64,000 bases of DNA from Tenacibaculum maritimum NCIMB 2154 (GCF_900119795.1 NZ_LT634361.1:3271001-3335000), one strand, 5' to 3'. Shown: positions 8,631-17,504, numbered from the stretch's first letter. Notes: a model not told the origin generated them from the letters alone. Made by a program: numbers and translations.

Positions 8631-9677
8631 TTAGTTAATCATTGAAGCCCTTGCACCTCCTGAGGCAAAAATAGCTCTCATTCTGTTACGTTGACCATCT
8701 GTAAACATATACATACAAGCATCATAAGTATAATCCATATAATTCATCGTCATATCTGCACTTTTACAACTTACATCTGGAAATGTTGGACAACCTCCGT
8801 TAGAAGCATCTGCAGATGGTGTATCTGCTACAAAATCATCCTGACGACATCTACCATCACCCCAAATATGACGTAAGTTTAAATAATGACCTACTTCATG
8901 GGTGGCTGTTCTTCCTCCTCCATATGAACCACTTGTAATACCGAAATAATCTCCGCCTAATACGATACCATCTGTAGAAGGACTTCCTCCTGGGAACTGA
9001 GCATACCCTAAAATACCTCCACCTATTTCACAAACCCAAATATTCATATGAGTTGAAGGTGTTATAGGAGGATAAGCACTTTTTATGGCATCATTAGTTC
9101 CCCAAGAAGATCTAGAATCATTATGTCTAAACACCCCTTCTAGAGAAAAACTAAACCCTGCATCTGTTGCATCATTTGCAAAAGTAGTTCCTGAAGGGAG
9201 TTGCGCTGTATTAATACTCCTAAAATCTGAATTTAACACATTCATTTGAGAAGTTACTTGAGCATCAGAAATTACATTTGCATTCGGATAAACAATATGA
9301 ACATAAACTGGAATATTAATAATTCCTAATCCATCTTCAATAGGGGCTACATCTACATCTCCCCCGTTTCCTCCACCTCCTGGCTTTCCGCCTCCTGGTT
9401 TTCCCTTTGCTGCTATATTTTTTCTTGTAGCATACTCTACATCATACATCTTTTTATATAAACTCGGATTCTGCCTCAACTGCCTATTTAGCACCTTCAT
9501 TGAATGACATCTTTCCCCGCTTGCTCCCCTCTCTTCTGTATCATCAGAATCTGTATGAACGTAAAAATCGCTCATATCAATTTTTGCCTCTTGACTTACA
9601 GGTATATCAGTTGAACTTCCTTGGCACCCAATTAAAACCCCAGCGACTACGGCTAACGATAAAAATACTCTTTTCAT
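8631..9677 (-). CDS. M43-family (pappalysin-like) zinc metalloprotease lipoprotein
   Basis: The product has 348 residues. The N terminus is a lipoprotein signal peptide with Cys18 (VLIGC). A Gly/Lys/Pro linker (about 91-107) separates a short pro-region from the catalytic domain. The zinc site HEVGHYLNLRHIWGD begins at His260 (His260, Glu261, His264, His270), and the Met-turn MNYMDY lies near 313-318; this is the metzincin signature of family M43 (cytophagalysin/pappalysin). Several Cys pairs in the catalytic domain could form disulfides. It is predicted to digest extracellular protein, anchored to the envelope. It is a single-gene unit with its own terminator. Confidence 0.9.
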   Translation of the reverse strand: MKRVFLSLAVVAGVLIGCQGSSTDIPVSQEAKIDMSDFYVHTDSDDTEERGASGERCHSMKVLNRQLRQNPSLYKKMYDVEYATRKNIAAKGKPGGGKPGGGGNGGDVDVAPIEDGLGIINIPVYVHIVYPNANVISDAQVTSQMNVLNSDFRSINTAQLPSGTTFANDATDAGFSFSLEGVFRHNDSRSSWGTNDAIKSAYPPITPSTHMNIWVCEIGGGILGYAQFPGGSPSTDGIVLGGDYFGITSGSYGGGRTATHEVGHYLNLRHIWGDGRCRQDDFVADTPSADASNGGCPTFPDVSCKSADMTMNYMDYTYDACMYMFTDGQRNRMRAIFASGGARASMIN

Positions 9678-10028
9678 GTTGTGAAAATTAAATTTAGTTA
9701 AATTATTTTGTTACGAAACACAAAATACGTGTTAAAAAAGTTAATGAAAAATATTTAATACAATAAAACTGTTAAAAAACAGATATAAAACTAATAAAAA
9801 ACTATTTTCATTGACGATTTCAAATATATAGTTTTTTATTATATAAATAATCTTTTTATTAAATATGAATATTTACCTCGCAAAGCCTTTACCAATCACT
9901 TGGGAAGCGAAAAACAACATAATACATTAAAAATATTTTTTTAACAAAAAAAGTAAAAAAACGTCATTTTTAAACAACCAAATCTACCAATATGCTTAAA
10001 AACACATCTAAAAATCAGAAAAATTTCT
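9678..10028. other. 351-base AT-rich intergenic region
   Basis: No gene is visible. It should hold the promoter of the M43 protease gene, whose start is at its left edge. The middle contains a 14-bp inverted repeat (9792-9805 with 9828-9841); the remainder is poly-A/T sequence without a reading frame I can support. Confidence 0.6.
9792..9841. repeat. 14-bp perfect inverted repeat
   Basis: The arms TAATAAAAAACTAT (9792-9805) and ATAGTTTTTTATTA (9828-9841) are exact complements around a 22-base spacer. It may be an operator or a weak terminator upstream of the protease gene; the sequence does not decide. Confidence 0.5.
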
Positions 10029-11567
10029 TTAATACAAATCCCAATTACCCTGTCTATAATAAGTATAAAGTTTGGGAGAAAAAATAGTATTGATTTGTAT
10101 TCCTGTAGTATCTACTAGAGGTTTTCCAAACGAAGTTAACTGAGGGAGTGCGCTGTTAGTTAGCCATTTTAAATTTAAAGAAGTTACCTTAACTGCCTTT
10201 ATCTGCTCTAATAATATCTCTTTCTTCTTAGCCATAACCCAGCCCCACTCTCCTAAAGTAAGTATTTGATTATGCATTGGCATCGTTCGCAAACCCGCTG
10301 CTTTCATTGTTTTATCAATACAATAAAATGCTTTAGTTGCATAATACGGACTTCCTGCCTGCGTAATAAGGATTCCTGTTTCTTGCAATTTTAAATTACA
10401 TAAGCTATAAAACTCTTTTGTATATAATTTATTTAAATCAACATTATTAGGGTCTGGAAGATCTACAAAAATAACATCATACCTTTCTTTTACCTCTTCT
10501 AAAAAATTAAAGGCATCTTGAATCACAATCTTTAGCTTAGAATTATTCATTGCATTCTGATTTAGTTCTTTTAATACCTCATGGTTCTTCCCTAAATCAA
10601 TCATCCTTTCATCCAAATCTACTAATGTTATTTTTTCAACATTAGGATACTTTAAAACCTCTCTCGCCAAACAGCCATCACCCCCTCCTAATACTAAGAT
10701 ATTCTTAGTAGCTCCTGCTAACTGCATAGGGATATGCACCATAGGCTCATGATACATAAACTCGTCAAAAGAAGACAATTGCTGATTTCCATTTATATAC
10801 AAAGAATGCCATTCCTTCCATTTTGTTAATACAATTTTCTGATATTTCGTTTGCTCAGTATATACTATTTTATCTTTGTATTTTACCTGTTCTCCAAACT
10901 TTACGATAGGTTTTGCAAAATATAGCCCCAAAAGAATTGATAACGTAACAATAATATAGGACAGTTGTAATCTCTTTATTATGTTGATAGGAACATATTC
11001 CTTTAAAACCCTAAACAAATAGTAAGAAACTCCCAAGTTCAATATTCCTAGCATAAAAGGTGTGTAGGTAAGACCTAGATATGGGAGTCCTACAAAAGCG
11101 AAGAAAAGGCCTCCAATTAAGCTACCGAAATAATCTTTTTCTAAAATATTCGATATGTTTAATCGGAGTTCTTCAAATTCATCGTTAATTCTTGTTGCAA
11201 ATGGAATTTCAAGTCCTATGAGCAAACCTATAGCAATAGATAAAATATAAATCACTAACCAAGAAACATCCGTAACTCCATAAGTTACGTACAATATCAA
11301 TGCAGAAAAGGACACTAACACTGACAAAATCAACTCTGTAACAATAAAGTAAGCAATTACTTGCTTTGTAAACTTTTTACTTAACCGACTACCCAATCCC
11401 ATCGCAAATAGCATAATGGACACGATTAGGGTAAATTGTAAAATAGCATTTCCTATAAAATAAGATGCCAATGTAGACAAGATGTACTCCGCTACAATTC
11501 CGCTAATTCCAGTAGCAAATAAAGCTACTTTTAACGCAAACGATTTTTGTTTTTTAGTATATCTCAA
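10029..11567 (-). CDS. Membrane-fused spermidine synthase-like protein
   Basis: The product has 512 residues. The first ~210 hold about seven hydrophobic segments, and the C-terminal half is a spermidine synthase-fold domain with the SAM-type motif LVLGGGDGCLAREVLKYPN near 293-311, the acidic VDLDERM and the active-site-like VDLPDPNN. Related proteins are annotated as polyamine aminopropyltransferases, which move an aminopropyl group from decarboxylated SAM to a polyamine. It is last of a five-gene run that begins with speD, which makes decarboxylated SAM, so substrate supply and use are encoded together. The true acceptor may be a membrane or peptide substrate rather than putrescine; that is inference. 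Confidence 0.85.
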   Translation of the reverse strand: MRYTKKQKSFALKVALFATGISGIVAEYILSTLASYFIGNAILQFTLIVSIMLFAMGLGSRLSKKFTKQVIAYFIVTELILSVLVSFSALILYVTYGVTDVSWLVIYILSIAIGLLIGLEIPFATRINDEFEELRLNISNILEKDYFGSLIGGLFFAFVGLPYLGLTYTPFMLGILNLGVSYYLFRVLKEYVPINIIKRLQLSYIIVTLSILLGLYFAKPIVKFGEQVKYKDKIVYTEQTKYQKIVLTKWKEWHSLYINGNQQLSSFDEFMYHEPMVHIPMQLAGATKNILVLGGGDGCLAREVLKYPNVEKITLVDLDERMIDLGKNHEVLKELNQNAMNNSKLKIVIQDAFNFLEEVKERYDVIFVDLPDPNNVDLNKLYTKEFYSLCNLKLQETGILITQAGSPYYATKAFYCIDKTMKAAGLRTMPMHNQILTLGEWGWVMAKKKEILLEQIKAVKVTSLNLKWLTNSALPQLTSFGKPLVDTTGIQINTIFSPKLYTYYRQGNWDLY

Positions 11568-11572
11568 AGCTA

Positions 11573-12340
11573 TTATTTTCCGTAACCACCAGAACGAGAT
11601 CTAGTCGATGAACCGCTTGAGTACCTTGACGAACTCCTTGATGATGTACCACTCAAACTATTCCATCTATTTGTATGCTCTTTTTTTCTTGAGAAAAAAG
11701 AACTTCTTGCTGTCTTTTCATGTGCACTTCTCGTTCCATAAGTATAATTCCCTCTGGCATCTTTATTTCCATAATAAGAACTCCCTCTATGATTAGAAGA
11801 CTGAAAGCCACTATAATCATTTCTAAAAATATTTCTTCTCGACCCTAACCAAAGCCAAAAAAATGGACTTGAAGAATATGTTTTCCAACGTCGTTGAGAA
11901 GAATGATTTGTCGAACTTTTATTAGTTGAATCTTTTTGAACGGCTTCCCATTCTCCATGTTTCTTATTCCCAATAGCCCACCCAAATCCTACCGGCCTTG
12001 CTACTCTAGATAATTTCCCATTATGACTAGATACGATTTCCATTCCTAAATCATTCTCATGTGCTTTAAAAAATTTTTTATTCACCGTTTCCCAAGGTGT
12101 TTTTTTAACATGCAAGGAATCCTTTTTTAAAGTCAATATCTTATACTTTTGCTGATAAACCATCAAGCTAGGTTCCTCTTCTATTTTCATATCATCTAAA
12201 ACAATTGAAAACTCTTTCCCTTTATATTGCTTAATAATTCTTTCTGTAGGTTCAATAGCCACTGTTTTTGGTGGTTTGCTACCTTTTGAACATCCCATCA
12301 ACAAGAATCCTACCAGGAATACATGTAATACTTTTTTCAT
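11573..12340 (-). CDS. Lipoprotein with long Ser/Arg/Gly/Tyr-rich tail
   Basis: The product has 255 residues and no family I recognise. A lipobox (LLMGC) gives Cys17. Residues ~30-130 look like a small folded domain (FSIVLDDMKIEEEPSLMVY, ARPVGFGWAIGNKKHGEWE). From ~140 to the end the chain is low complexity, rich in Ser, Arg, Gly and Tyr (WNSLSGTSSRSSSRYSSGSS), strongly basic and probably disordered. It lies between the DUF4178 gene (2 bases) and the spermidine synthase-like gene (5 bases), so it belongs to the polyamine-linked operon. A basic disordered tail could bind anionic surface polymers or be a modification target; nothing in the sequence proves this. Confidence 0.75.
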   Translation of the reverse strand: MKKVLHVFLVGFLLMGCSKGSKPPKTVAIEPTERIIKQYKGKEFSIVLDDMKIEEEPSLMVYQQKYKILTLKKDSLHVKKTPWETVNKKFFKAHENDLGMEIVSSHNGKLSRVARPVGFGWAIGNKKHGEWEAVQKDSTNKSSTNHSSQRRWKTYSSSPFFWLWLGSRRNIFRNDYSGFQSSNHRGSSYYGNKDARGNYTYGTRSAHEKTARSSFFSRKKEHTNRWNSLSGTSSRSSSRYSSGSSTRSRSGGYGK

Positions 12341-12342
12341 AT

Positions 12343-12828
12343 TTAATTTTCTTTTATATCTTTTATTTTTTTTGCTTTTAATTCTTCTCCTAAAAAGGCC
12401 TCGTATGTTCCATCACTCCATCTTTCAATAGTTAACAACTCTTCTTCCCCTGTATAGAACAAAAAGCACTCTAAATTTTCTCTAGGAGAGGAAGTTGTTA
12501 GGTTTTTATAATCGCCACTATATTTTTCATCTAATTGAAACAATTTATTTTCATATACAATTTCTTCTGTACAAATTGCTTCAATTAAACGTGTATCCTC
12601 TATAGAAACAGCTTCTGAATAAGTAACTTCATAAACTCCTTTATAAAATTCCACTTCCAAAAAAGCTTCCTGATGCCCCGAAACGATTTTATATTCTACA
12701 CTAGAATTGTCCATACGCCAATCGTACCTGCCTATTTCTTTAATTTCCCATTTCTTCTTATATAAAGTAAAAGTGTGTCCTACTTTCAACTTGTCTAAAT
12801 CATATTCTTTTGAGCTATTCCAAAACAT
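12343..12828 (-). CDS. DUF4178 domain protein
   Basis: The product has 161 residues without signal peptide or membrane segment. It opens with the DUF4178 pattern (LDKLKVGHTFTLYKKKWEIK, then WRMDNSSVEYKIV), a beta-rich domain of unknown function found in clusters with spermidine synthase-like and membrane proteins. The frame upstream of ATG 12828 continues without a stop into the 3' remnant of the broken ion-channel gene, so either the ancestral genes overlapped and an indel removed the channel stop, or a fusion arose during decay. I place the start at 12828, where similarity to the domain begins. Confidence 0.82.
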   Translation of the reverse strand: MFWNSSKEYDLDKLKVGHTFTLYKKKWEIKEIGRYDWRMDNSSVEYKIVSGHQEAFLEVEFYKGVYEVTYSEAVSIEDTRLIEAICTEEIVYENKLFQLDEKYSGDYKNLTTSSPRENLECFLFYTGEEELLTIERWSDGTYEAFLGEELKAKKIKDIKEN

Positions 12829-13408
12829 ATCAACTAATTTTTTTCCGCAATGCGGGCATTCACAATATTTTTTTATTTCCTTTAATTTTCTTATCTCTTC
12901 AATATAAACGGAACTGATGATTCTTGCTGGTAACGCAACAATACCAATACCTAATAAAGCTATATATCTTACCTATTCCTGTTGCAGGATAAATATCTCT
13001 ATAACCAACAGTAGTCAACGTTGCTGCTACTCACCATAACGCTTGTTCTATATTTTGAAACGCTTCTGATTGAGCTATTTTCTCTATATTATACATTAAC
13101 ATTGATGATAAAATAAGTAATATAAGCACTAGAAAAAGGGTTCCTATAATTTCGTTTTTTATAATACTTAACGATTTAAAGTACCTCTTCAACTTTACAA
13201 GCCTTAACAGACTAAGCATCCTTAAATCTACTTTTATCAGATAAAGTATATAAAATGGAATTATTGACAATAAATTATAATACTCTAGCAATATAGCTAT
13301 AGCGTTAATAATAATCAATGAAGAAATAAAATACTCTACAAATTCACCTTTTTCTAAAGGTCTTCTTTCATCATCAAATAATAATGCTATTTTTTGCTTA
13401 ATAAACAT
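12829..13408 (-). pseudogene. Broken voltage-gated-type ion channel gene
   Basis: From ATG 13408 the frame reads as a six-helix ion channel: S1 (FISSLIIINAIAILLE), then directly an S4-like stretch (IKVDLRMLSLLRL) and S5 (ILLILSSMLMYNIE); the region for S2 and S3 is missing. In the pore helix the frame stops at TGA 13031-13033, where family members have a second Trp (EQALW-stop). Past the stop the filter is TLTTVGYRD instead of the canonical TVGYGD. Near 12959-12970 the frame shifts, after which the S6 remnant (ALLGIGIVALPARIISS) and a CPHCGKK tail appear. Several independent lesions make a sequencing error unlikely. It overlaps the speD stop by one base. Confidence 0.88.
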
Positions 13409-13770
13409 TATATGATCTTCTCTAAAAAACCTCGTTGACTTGAATTTTTCTCTAACCGTTTTGATTTAAACTGCTCCTTGATCCACAATATCCCTTCCTC
13501 TAAATCAAAAGACTTATTACATGTAAAGAAATCTAATGCAACATACTTATGCTCCGGCCAAGTATGAATGGCGATATGGCTTTCTTTAATCACAATAACC
13601 CCACTAATTCCTATAGGGGAAAATTCGTGAATGGTCGTATTTACCACAGATAAATCCATGATTTGAGCAGCTTTCTCTAAAATTTTTTTTATGGAAGTTG
13701 TGGTGTTTATGATTGCAGCGTCACAATCGTAAAAATCAACTGTTGTTTGGTAACCTAAACTCTTTTTCAT
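13408..13770 (-). CDS. speD: S-adenosylmethionine decarboxylase proenzyme
   Basis: The product has 120 residues. It makes decarboxylated SAM, the aminopropyl donor for polyamine synthesis, and self-cleaves to form a pyruvoyl cofactor. The processing site is the Glu63-Ser64 bond in KESHIAIHTWPEH, with His69 and Cys84 (FFTCN) in the usual catalytic places. Length fits the prokaryotic short class. It heads the operon that ends with the spermidine synthase-like gene, and a TATATTTG box lies only four bases before its start, which suggests a very short leader. Confidence 0.93.
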   Translation of the reverse strand: MKKSLGYQTTVDFYDCDAAIINTTTSIKKILEKAAQIMDLSVVNTTIHEFSPIGISGVIVIKESHIAIHTWPEHKYVALDFFTCNKSFDLEEGILWIKEQFKSKRLEKNSSQRGFLEKII

Positions 13771-13774
13771 GCTT

Positions 13775-13782
13775 CAAATATA
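13775..13782 (-). promoter_or_regulatory. TAnnTTTG -7 box for the speD operon
   Basis: Minus-strand TATATTTG ends four bases upstream of the speD ATG, so transcription would start at or next to the start codon. No -33 TTG is seen at the standard distance. Confidence 0.45.
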
Positions 13783-13809
13783 CATCTTTTAGAATTACCA
13801 TAAAAGACC

Positions 13810-15021
13810 TTAGGTTAACATTTTTTTAGCCTTTTTTACTGCTTCTATCAAAACATCTATTTCTTGCTTGGTATTATAAAAAGCGAAAGAAGCTCTTACT
13901 GTTCCTGGGATGCCATAAAAATTCATTATTGGTTGCGCACAATGATGGCCTGTTCTTACGGCAACTCCTAATTTGTCTAAAATAGCTCCTATATCATACG
14001 GATGCACTCCTTCAATATTAAAAGAAATTACAGCCGTTTTTTCAGCGGTCCCATAAATCGTCAATCCTTCTATTTCTTTCAACTTTTCAGTACCATATGC
14101 TAATAGCTCATTTTCATAAGCAGCAATAGCATCGAAACCTATTTTATTCATATAATCTAACGCAACACCAAAAGCAATCCCTCCACAAATATTAGGTGTT
14201 CCTGCTTCAAATTTATGTGGCAATCCCGCATATGTAGTTTTTTCAAATGTTACGGTTTCAATCATTTCCCCCCCTCCTTGATAAGGAGGTAACTTTTGCA
14301 ATAATGCTTCTTTTCCATATAATAGTCCCACCCCTGTTGGGCCACATATTTTATGAGCAGATGCCACATAAAAATCAACATCTAAATCTTGTACATCAGG
14401 CTTAATGTGTGGCGTAGCTTGTGCTCCATCAATTAAAACATATGCTCCAAATTTATGAGCTGCTTGAATAAGTTTTTTAATAGGGTTAATAGTTCCCAGT
14501 GCATTGGAAACATGATTGCAAAATACTAATTTTGTTTTTGAGTTTAGCAATTCATGATAGATAGTCATTTTTAATGTTCCATCTTCATTCATAGGGATTA
14601 CCTTTAAGACCGCCCCTGTTTTTTCACAAAGCATTTGCCAAGGCACAATATTTGAATGATGCTCTAATGCAGAAACAATTATCTCATCTCCCTCTTCCAG
14701 TAAAGAAGCAAATCCAGAAGCTACAATATTAATACTATCTGTTGTACCAGAAGTTAATATAATCTCATAAGGATGCTTTGCATTAAAGTGTTGTTGAATT
14801 TTAATACGCGCCTCTTCATATTTATCTGTTGCTTCCTGACTTAATGTATGTACTCCTCTATGGATATTTGCATTATACCCCGAATAGTAATCAACAATTG
14901 CATCTATTACTACTTTAGGTGTTTGAGAAGTTGCTGCATTATCAAAGTAAACTAATGGCTTTCCGTTTACAGTTCTTTGTAAAATAGGAAAATCTGTACG
15001 TATTTTTTCTACCGAAAACAT
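13810..15021 (-). CDS. sufS: SufS-type cysteine desulfurase
   Basis: The product has 403 residues. It is a PLP enzyme that removes sulfur from cysteine for Fe-S cluster assembly. Visible are FDNAATSQTP at the N terminus, ALEHHSNIVPW, DGAQATPH, the PLP lysine in SAHKICGPTGVG near 224 and the sulfur-carrying Cys361 in RTGHHCAQP. These mark group II (SufS). It sits alone, about 23 kb from sufB-sufC-sufD, between speD and a divergent hydrolase. No sufE is in view. A TACCTTTG box lies 20 bases before the start. Confidence 0.94.
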   Translation of the reverse strand: MFSVEKIRTDFPILQRTVNGKPLVYFDNAATSQTPKVVIDAIVDYYSGYNANIHRGVHTLSQEATDKYEEARIKIQQHFNAKHPYEIILTSGTTDSINIVASGFASLLEEGDEIIVSALEHHSNIVPWQMLCEKTGAVLKVIPMNEDGTLKMTIYHELLNSKTKLVFCNHVSNALGTINPIKKLIQAAHKFGAYVLIDGAQATPHIKPDVQDLDVDFYVASAHKICGPTGVGLLYGKEALLQKLPPYQGGGEMIETVTFEKTTYAGLPHKFEAGTPNICGGIAFGVALDYMNKIGFDAIAAYENELLAYGTEKLKEIEGLTIYGTAEKTAVISFNIEGVHPYDIGAILDKLGVAVRTGHHCAQPIMNFYGIPGTVRASFAFYNTKQEIDVLIEAVKKAKKMLT

Positions 15022-15041
15022 TTCTAAACTATTTAAGAAAA

Positions 15042-15049
15042 CAAAGGTA
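15042..15049 (-). promoter_or_regulatory. TAnnTTTG -7 box for sufS
   Basis: Minus-strand TACCTTTG is a perfect -7 match, 20 bases before the sufS ATG. No matching -33 element is seen. Confidence 0.4.
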
Positions 15050-15147
15050 CTTGTTGTTTTTTAAAATTACTTAAAAAGGGCTACATAAATTCTTATATTT
15101 GTTAGTATCCTTATTCTATAAGTCAATTTATTTCAAAACAATTCTCT

Positions 15148-16473
15148 GTGAAATCAACAAAGCGCATCTTTTTTATAGTATGTATATTACTAACAACCAC
15201 TATTTATTACAACTATTCAAAACTTAATATCATTGCTGGTTATTCTGCAAAAAACATGAGTTCTGCCGTTTTTTTAGCAGGAAGAAATGCTGATTTTACG
15301 GATGAAACAGATCACAATTTCTTCCCTATAAATTTAGCTAAAGATGTTATTAATAACAGCGAAAAACAGGTTACTACCACAGCAATAGGGCTCCTTAAAA
15401 GAAAAGCTGTTTATAGAGAAGGAATAGGAAGTGTGTTAACCATTGATGGAGTAAGTACAGAGAAACCTGTTCTTGTACCAGCACGGAGCCTACCTAATAA
15501 TACTATTCCATACCCCTATGGAAATGCCACTCCTAAAGACTCTATTTTTTCGAATATTGATTATACAAAGCTAAATGAAGCTATTTCTTTTTTATTCAAT
15601 CCTATTCATAAGACTCGGGCAGCATTGGTCGTGTATAAAGATCATATTATTGCAGAAAGATATGCTGATAACTTTAATAAAGATTCCAAACTTTTAGGTT
15701 GGTCCATGACAAAAAGTATTACAAGTACCCTTTTTGGAATCCTACAACATCAAGGTAAAATAAACATACGCGATACTGCTCCAATAGATGCGTGGAAAAA
15801 CGATAAAAGGCAACACATAACTATTCATAACTTACTACAAATGAATAGTGGATTGGAATGGACGGAAGATTATAATAGTATTTCTGATGTTACCAAAATG
15901 TTGTTTTTAGAACCAGATATGAGCAGAAGTCAAATAAATAAACCTTTAATAGGGAAGCCAAATCAAACATGGAATTACTCCTCTGGAACTACCAATTTAC
16001 TTTCTGGAATTTTACGAAAGATCCTTGGATCTCATCAAACTTACTTAAACTACTGGTACGAGGCTTTAATTGATAAAATAGGTATGAATTCTATGGTTAT
16101 TGAAACCGATTTATCAGGTAATTATGTAGGATCTTCCTACGCTTGGGCTACTCCAAGAGATTGGAGTAAATTAGGGTTGTTATATTTACACAATGGAACT
16201 TGGAATAACGAAAATTTATTCGACAAAGAATGGGTAAACTATGCTACAACTCCTACCCCTACTTCCAATGGTAGATATGGAGCTCAAATATGGCTAAATA
16301 CAAAAGGGCACTATCCTGATATTCCAAAAAATACTTACTCTTTTAATGGGTATCAAGGTCAAAATGTCTTTATTTTGCCAGATCAAGAAATGGTGGTTGT
16401 TAGAATGGGACTAACCAAAAATGCAGATATGAATTTATTTTTAAAAAATATCATTGCATCTATAAAAAACTAA
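15148..16473 (+). CDS. Serine hydrolase, beta-lactamase class C/esterase type
   Basis: The product has 441 residues with an N-terminal hydrophobic segment (IFFIVCILLTTTIYY) acting as signal anchor or signal peptide. The SxxK motif is Ser186-Met-Thr-Lys189 in LGWSMTKSITS; Tyr277 in WNYSSGTTN is at the place of the second motif. This fits the beta-lactamase-related serine hydrolases, which include peptidases, esterases and 6-aminohexanoate-dimer hydrolase-like enzymes. It probably acts in the periplasm. It is followed four bases on by an SdpI-like gene. The substrate is unknown. Confidence 0.85.
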   Translation: MKSTKRIFFIVCILLTTTIYYNYSKLNIIAGYSAKNMSSAVFLAGRNADFTDETDHNFFPINLAKDVINNSEKQVTTTAIGLLKRKAVYREGIGSVLTIDGVSTEKPVLVPARSLPNNTIPYPYGNATPKDSIFSNIDYTKLNEAISFLFNPIHKTRAALVVYKDHIIAERYADNFNKDSKLLGWSMTKSITSTLFGILQHQGKINIRDTAPIDAWKNDKRQHITIHNLLQMNSGLEWTEDYNSISDVTKMLFLEPDMSRSQINKPLIGKPNQTWNYSSGTTNLLSGILRKILGSHQTYLNYWYEALIDKIGMNSMVIETDLSGNYVGSSYAWATPRDWSKLGLLYLHNGTWNNENLFDKEWVNYATTPTPTSNGRYGAQIWLNTKGHYPDIPKNTYSFNGYQGQNVFILPDQEMVVVRMGLTKNADMNLFLKNIIASIKN

Positions 16474-16477
16474 ACGA

Positions 16478-16819
16478 ATGAATCCTTATTATTATGTATT
16501 ATCGGTAAACGGACTGCTATTTGCTCTTAGCATTGTTTTTTACTTCTTTCCTCCTAAAAAAATAAATTCAATTTATGGGTATAGAACCAATAAAGCAATG
16601 AAAAATGACACTGTATGGAAATATGCCAATTCTTTTTTTAATAAGCAATTTTTAATTTACTCAGCAATTTCTTTTGTTTCAGCGATGCTTTTTGTTTATT
16701 TAAATCCAAATATAAATTGGCAGCCAATGGCTATTATGATTCTTTCTTTAGCTGTATCCGTAATAAAAACAGAGCAAGAATTGAATAAGAATTTTGATGA
16801 TGAAGGAAATAAATTATAA
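16478..16819 (+). CDS. SdpI/YhfL-family small membrane protein
   Basis: The product has 113 residues with three hydrophobic segments. Between the first and second is YGYRTNKAMKNDTVWKYAN, the conserved motif of the SdpI family C-terminal domain (GYRTxxSMKNxxxWxxAN). Bacillus SdpI gives immunity to a toxic peptide, but short homologues such as this have no established role. It lies four bases after the serine hydrolase and is probably co-transcribed. It converges on the SCO gene with only one base between the stops and no hairpin. Confidence 0.8.
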   Translation: MNPYYYVLSVNGLLFALSIVFYFFPPKKINSIYGYRTNKAMKNDTVWKYANSFFNKQFLIYSAISFVSAMLFVYLNPNINWQPMAIMILSLAVSVIKTEQELNKNFDDEGNKL

Positions 16820-16820
16820 C

Positions 16821-17504
16821 CTACCTTCTGCTATATTCTTCTTTTAACATTTGAATATCATCAATGATTTTTTGAATATTTTTTTTATCTGTTCCATCAT
16901 AAGAACCTCTTATTCTACGCTCTTTATCAATTAAAACAAAATTTTCCGTATGAATAAAGTCATCTTCATCTCCCTCCCCTTCGTCTAATACTGCAAAATA
17001 ACTTTTACGTGCTAATGCGTAAATATGTTTTTTACTTCCTGTAGTTACATTCCATTTTTCATCAATAACTCCCTTTCTGTTTGCATATGCTCTTAGCACA
17101 GAAACACTATCAATAACAGGAGTTACTGAATGTGATAAGAACATAATATCTTCATCATTTTTATAATACTCTTGTAGCTTCATCATATTATCCGCCATTA
17201 AAACGCAAATTGAAGGACATCGAGTAAAGAAGAAATCAGCTATATAAATTTTTCCATCGTAATTCTTATTGGTGATGATTTTTCCATTCTGATTTACAAG
17301 CTTAAAATCAGCAATTGTATGATTCTTTTTTACGTGTTTTACAGAGGCATCCACTAACCGAGGGTTAAAATCTACTGGATTATATATCCGTAGTTTTTTA
17401 TCTACTTTTAACAAATGATAAAACACAGGAATTGCTATTGCAGAAAACACGATTATAAAAATCAGTGTATATTTAGATTTTTTAAAAAATTGAAGATTCA
17501 TCAA
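16821..17504 (-). CDS. SCO1/SenC-family copper-binding protein
   Basis: The product has 227 residues. One N-terminal membrane helix (YTLIFIIVFSAIAIPVFYHL) anchors a thioredoxin-fold domain facing the periplasm. The copper/redox motif CPSIC (FFTRCPSICVLM) and the partner His in FIHTENFVLIDKE near 186 are intact. SCO proteins load copper into cytochrome c oxidase CuA or act as thiol reductases. No oxidase genes are nearby, so the partner is outside the window. Confidence 0.9.
   Translation of the reverse strand: MMNLQFFKKSKYTLIFIIVFSAIAIPVFYHLLKVDKKLRIYNPVDFNPRLVDASVKHVKKNHTIADFKLVNQNGKIITNKNYDGKIYIADFFFTRCPSICVLMADNMMKLQEYYKNDEDIMFLSHSVTPVIDSVSVLRAYANRKGVIDEKWNVTTGSKKHIYALARKSYFAVLDEGEGDEDDFIHTENFVLIDKERRIRGSYDGTDKKNIQKIIDDIQMLKEEYSRR

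Noticed and set aside
8691..9691. Plus-strand frames opposite the M43 protease gene
   Set aside because: They lack signal, domain or good codon use, while the minus strand has an intact zinc protease with all motifs.
12343..13030. A genuine fusion of channel tail and DUF4178
   Set aside because: The open frame joining them is preceded by a stop, a frameshift and filter mutations, so it is more simply an effect of decay; DUF4178 has its own ATG at 12828.
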